The position numbers and the translations under genes are program-made. Below, piece after piece: positions 51,142 through 53,749 of a DNA stretch of 53,749 nucleotides. The stretch's first letter is position 1. The number at the start of each line of letters is the position of its first letter. This stretch comes from Bacteroidota bacterium (GTDB taxonomy: Bacteria > Bacteroidota > Bacteroidia > Bacteroidales > ML635J-15), in assembly GCA_029558535.1 (NCBI GenBank), contig JAKQEK010000102.1, positions 1 through 53,749 of the forward strand, read 5' to 3'. The notes below the pieces were generated by a model, which saw only the letters and a program-made list of their open reading frames with translations, was not told where the DNA came from and searched no databases.

Positions 51142-51789
51142 TTATCTCATATCAATTATTTCAGCTCCCGGATATAGACTGTTACTGTATTTGATTTCTG
51201 AATCTGGAATTGAAGGGTTTTCAGTAAATTTTGTTATTTCAATCAAATAGCTTACTCCATCTTTACCTACATATCTGGCACTATAAATCTGTTTCTTTGT
51301 CTTGTCAATTTTTACTGTTATTTTGCTGTATTTTTTATTCTCTATAACTTTCGGTATAAGATCTATTTCAACTAAAGGTCTGTTTTTTTCAAACTTGTCA
51401 GCTATGTATGTAACTTTAAAATTGTTCTTGTAATCTTTTAGCAAAGATTGTGGATTCATCATCATGTTTTGATTTTCTGCATTATCCGTAATATTTACTT
51501 CTTCGGCATCTTTCAGATATGTCCAATTCGTTTTCCCATCCGAATAAACAATTTGACCCATAATATCAAGCTTATAATATCCTGATTTGTAGGCTGCAAT
51601 TCCATTATGTGTTTCTCTCTTTCCATTATGAAGATTTTCGACAAACATCGTAAATTCAATTTTTAGACTTGAATAATTATCAGCTTTTGCAGATACCTCA
51701 TCTAATAGTGTAATTGCAGCAGCATTGTTTTGTGAAAAACCGGCATAGGATAATACCAGCAGGCAAATAATTAAAAAATTCTGTTTCAT
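51142..51789 (-). CDS. lolA: LolA-family outer-membrane lipoprotein carrier
   Basis: 215 residues with an N-terminal signal peptide (MKQNFLIICLLVLSYAGFSQ). The mature part has the LolA shape: an early helix ITLLDEVSAKADNYSSLKIE, strands FTMFVENLHNGKRETHNG and YKLDIMGQIVYSDGKTNWTY, then MMNPQSLLKDYKNNFKVTYI, and a final sheet ending SLYPGAEIIDMR. In the periplasm LolA shuttles lipoproteins to the outer membrane. It is 10 bp downstream of ftsK in the same direction, an arrangement common in Bacteroidetes chromosomes, which supports that this edge is core genome. Gene symbol by family and context only. Confidence 0.78.
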   Translation of the reverse strand: MKQNFLIICLLVLSYAGFSQNNAAAITLLDEVSAKADNYSSLKIEFTMFVENLHNGKRETHNGIAAYKSGYYKLDIMGQIVYSDGKTNWTYLKDAEEVNITDNAENQNMMMNPQSLLKDYKNNFKVTYIADKFEKNRPLVEIDLIPKVIENKKYSKITVKIDKTKKQIYSARYVGKDGVSYLIEITKFTENPSIPDSEIKYSNSLYPGAEIIDMR

Positions 51790-51799
51790 TTTGTACGTT

Positions 51800-53749
51800 T
51801 TATTTATTTTGATTCAGACTATTCAAATACTGTTCCAAAGACATTTCGTCGGGATAAAATACCTGACGAGCCTTACTTCCTTCGTATGGTCCAACAATAC
51901 CTGCAGCTTCGAGTTGATCAATTATTCTTCCGGCGCGGTTGTAACCTATACTCATTTTTCGTTGGATTAATGATGTAGAGCCTTGTTGATGACGCACGAC
52001 AATGCGTGCAGCTTCTTCAAAAAATTCATCTTTTTCGTTTGGATCAAGATTGCCTGCACCACCGGCTTCGGGCATTTCAGGTTCAGGTAATTCGAGTGCA
52101 TTAGGATAACCTTGCTGTGAACTAATATGATCTACAAGGTGTTCCACTTCAGGTGTATCAATAAATGCACATTGTAAACGTATTATTTTACCTGTTTCAG
52201 AAATTAGCATGTCGCCTCTTCCAATTAGTTGATTAGCTCCGGTTGTGTCCAAGATTGTCTTTGAGTCATGACCGTTAGTAACCTTAAATGCAATACGCGT
52301 TGGAAAATTGGCTTTAATTACCCCAGTGATTACATCAGTTGAGGGTCTCTGTGTAGCTACAATAAGGTGGATTCCGATAGCCCGGGCTTTTGCTGCCAGA
52401 CGTGATATAGGAGCCTCAATTTGTTTGCCTTCTTGTATTATAATATCAGCAAACTCATCAATAACAACAACTATATATGGCATGTAATAATGTCCTTTGT
52501 TCGGATTCAATTTGCGAGAAACAAATTTTGTATTATACTCTGTAATATTTCTTACACCAGCTTGAGTTAATAGAGCGTATCTACTATCCATTTCAATACA
52601 AAGAGAATTCATTACCGGCACAACTTTACTTACATCAGTAATAATGGCAGAATTTTCACCGGGTAGTTTTGCTAAATAATGCTTTTCAATTCGACTGTAA
52701 ATAGACAACTCAACCATTTTAGGGTCAACTAAAACAAATTTTAATTGCGAAGGGTGTTTTTTATAAAGAAGTGAAGTAATAATAGCGTTTACTCCAACAG
52801 ACTTACCCATACCGGTAGCTCCCGCTACCAATAGATGAGGCGTCTTAGCCAAGTTGAAAACATAAGTTTCATTCGAAATTGTTTTGCCTAATGCTACCGG
52901 TAATTCGAAAGCAGATTCCTGAAATTTTGCAGATTTTATAACAGATCGCATCGAAACAGTTTCCGGTTTTGAGTTAGGAACTTCGATTCCTATAGTCCCT
53001 TTGCCAGGCATTGGAGCAATTATTCTTATTCCAAGCGCTGCGAGATTTAACGCAATATCATCTTCGAGATTTTTAATTTTAGATATTCTTACTCCGGGTG
53101 CCGGAACAATCTCATATAAGGTTACGGTTGGTCCAATAGTCGCAGTTATTCTTGAAATCTCAATCTTATAATCTAGTAAAGTTCTTACAATTCTATCTTT
53201 ATTAGCATTTAGTTCGTCACGTGTTACATCTGCTTTTTTTGATGGATAATCGGTAAGAATCTCTATTGCCGGCATTTTATAAAACTCTAAATCTTTTGTA
53301 GGATCAAAGTCCTGAAGAAAATCCGAATTTATCTCTTCATCCGTTAATGCTTCTTCTTCAACGATTTCGTTTACAGACAAGGATAAACCATTTTCATCAT
53401 CAGGAGGAATTATTTCTGCTGGCTCATTGTTAATGGGCAACTCTTCGTTAACTTCATTGTCTTCTGGGGTGTCTCCAAATAAAACTACTTCACCTGATTC
53501 ATCGTTTTCTGCTGTAATATTCTCTTGGTCATTATCAATATTATCCGTTAAATTTTCATCAAAATCTTCTTTTTTAACTTTTGAAATTCGGCTAAAAATT
53601 CTCTTTAACCAAGGTAATGAGTTTTTGAAACTGTAAACTGTAATTAAAAAGGCCGTAAAAATTATTGTAGTATATGCTCCAATTTTACCAATAACACTAT
53701 TTAACCATTTAAAAATGAAATACCCATGAGCACCACCAATCATGAAGAA
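51800..53749 (-). CDS. ftsK: DNA translocase FtsK (5' partial)
   Basis: The frame is open to the right edge of the window, so the N-terminal membrane region is cut; the ATG at 53743 is internal. Visible are one membrane span (IGAYTTIIFTAFLITVYSF), an acidic linker (DENLTDNIDNDQENITAEND), and the motor domain with Walker A LLVAGATGMGKSVGVNA, Walker B YIVVVIDEFADI and the ATQRPS segment. The C-terminal winged-helix gamma domain is present (MSIGYNRAGRIIDQLEAAGI, then VGPYEGSKARQVF) and would read polar sequence motifs. It pumps chromosomal DNA at the division septum. It looks intact within the window and belongs to the core genome. Confidence 0.92.
   Translation of the reverse strand, partial: FFMIGGAHGYFIFKWLNSVIGKIGAYTTIIFTAFLITVYSFKNSLPWLKRIFSRISKVKKEDFDENLTDNIDNDQENITAENDESGEVVLFGDTPEDNEVNEELPINNEPAEIIPPDDENGLSLSVNEIVEEEALTDEEINSDFLQDFDPTKDLEFYKMPAIEILTDYPSKKADVTRDELNANKDRIVRTLLDYKIEISRITATIGPTVTLYEIVPAPGVRISKIKNLEDDIALNLAALGIRIIAPMPGKGTIGIEVPNSKPETVSMRSVIKSAKFQESAFELPVALGKTISNETYVFNLAKTPHLLVAGATGMGKSVGVNAIITSLLYKKHPSQLKFVLVDPKMVELSIYSRIEKHYLAKLPGENSAIITDVSKVVPVMNSLCIEMDSRYALLTQAGVRNITEYNTKFVSRKLNPNKGHYYMPYIVVVIDEFADIIIQEGKQIEAPISRLAAKARAIGIHLIVATQRPSTDVITGVIKANFPTRIAFKVTNGHDSKTILDTTGANQLIGRGDMLISETGKIIRLQCAFIDTPEVEHLVDHISSQQGYPNALELPEPEMPEAGGAGNLDPNEKDEFFEEAARIVVRHQQGSTSLIQRKMSIGYNRAGRIIDQLEAAGIVGPYEGSKARQVFYPDEMSLEQYLNSLNQNK

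Overview
The window is AT-rich DNA from a member of the phylum Bacteroidetes. The evidence is type IX secretion (T9SS) C-terminal domains on secreted proteins, promoters of the TTTG / TAnnTTTG type, Bacteroidetes-type tyrosine recombinases with a SAM-like core-binding domain, and BT4734-like/VirE primase-helicases. The right edge (50915-53749) looks like conserved chromosome: tRNA-Ser(GCU), a LolA-family lipoprotein carrier and FtsK, all on the minus strand.

The rest is mobile DNA stacked at the 3' end of that tRNA gene. A 15-bp piece of the tRNA 3' end (GCGGAGAGAGGGGGA) occurs in the tRNA at 50917-50931 and again at 8689-8703. It bounds an integrated element of about 42.2 kb (element 2), whose integrase lies next to the tRNA. 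Left of 8689 is the right end of a second, related element (element 1), whose left end is outside the window. Both elements end in the same block of about 4.5 kb: treble-clef zinc-finger protein, a phased 11-bp iteron array, a GC-rich hairpin, an ArdC-like zincin, a small basic protein, a coiled-coil protein, a structured RNA, and an integrase. In each, T9SS-exported cargo genes precede the block: a beta-helix-like and a PKD protein in element 1, an unknown secreted protein and a C10 (streptopain-type) protease in element 2.

Element 2, left to right. (i) Control and replication, 8.7-15.5 kb: excisionase-like HTH, TPR protein, unknown regulator-like protein, HTH protein, VirE primase-helicase, a putative UDG-superfamily protein, and two non-coding repeat fields (GGGGACTTTTT and TGTAGTAAG families) that may hold an origin. 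(ii) A defence-like island, 15.5-32.3 kb: a tightly coupled PLD-nuclease/SNF2-helicase, Eco57I-type methylase and ABC ATPase operon; two PD-(D/E)XK-like proteins around an unknown; a DEDD exonuclease with a divergent HTH gene; and a methylase, dual-GHKL ATPase/histidine kinase, receiver-like operon. (iii) A packed same-strand run of 17 mostly small genes, 32.5-42.1 kb, with many single-pass membrane proteins, a transglutaminase-fold protein, a peptidoglycan-binding protein, an anchored amidase, a JAB/RadC protein, a holin-like protein and a putative one-piece spanin. There is no terminase, portal or tail gene. I read this as a candidate virion and lysis module of a tailless, membrane-containing virus type, or a comparable undescribed particle system. 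(iv) Secreted cargo followed by the shared integration block.

The best leads for new biology are the 32.5-42.1 kb module; the two-copy structured RNA at 6640-6888 and 48950-49200, supported by three compensatory base-pair changes; and the strictly 11-bp-phased arrays.
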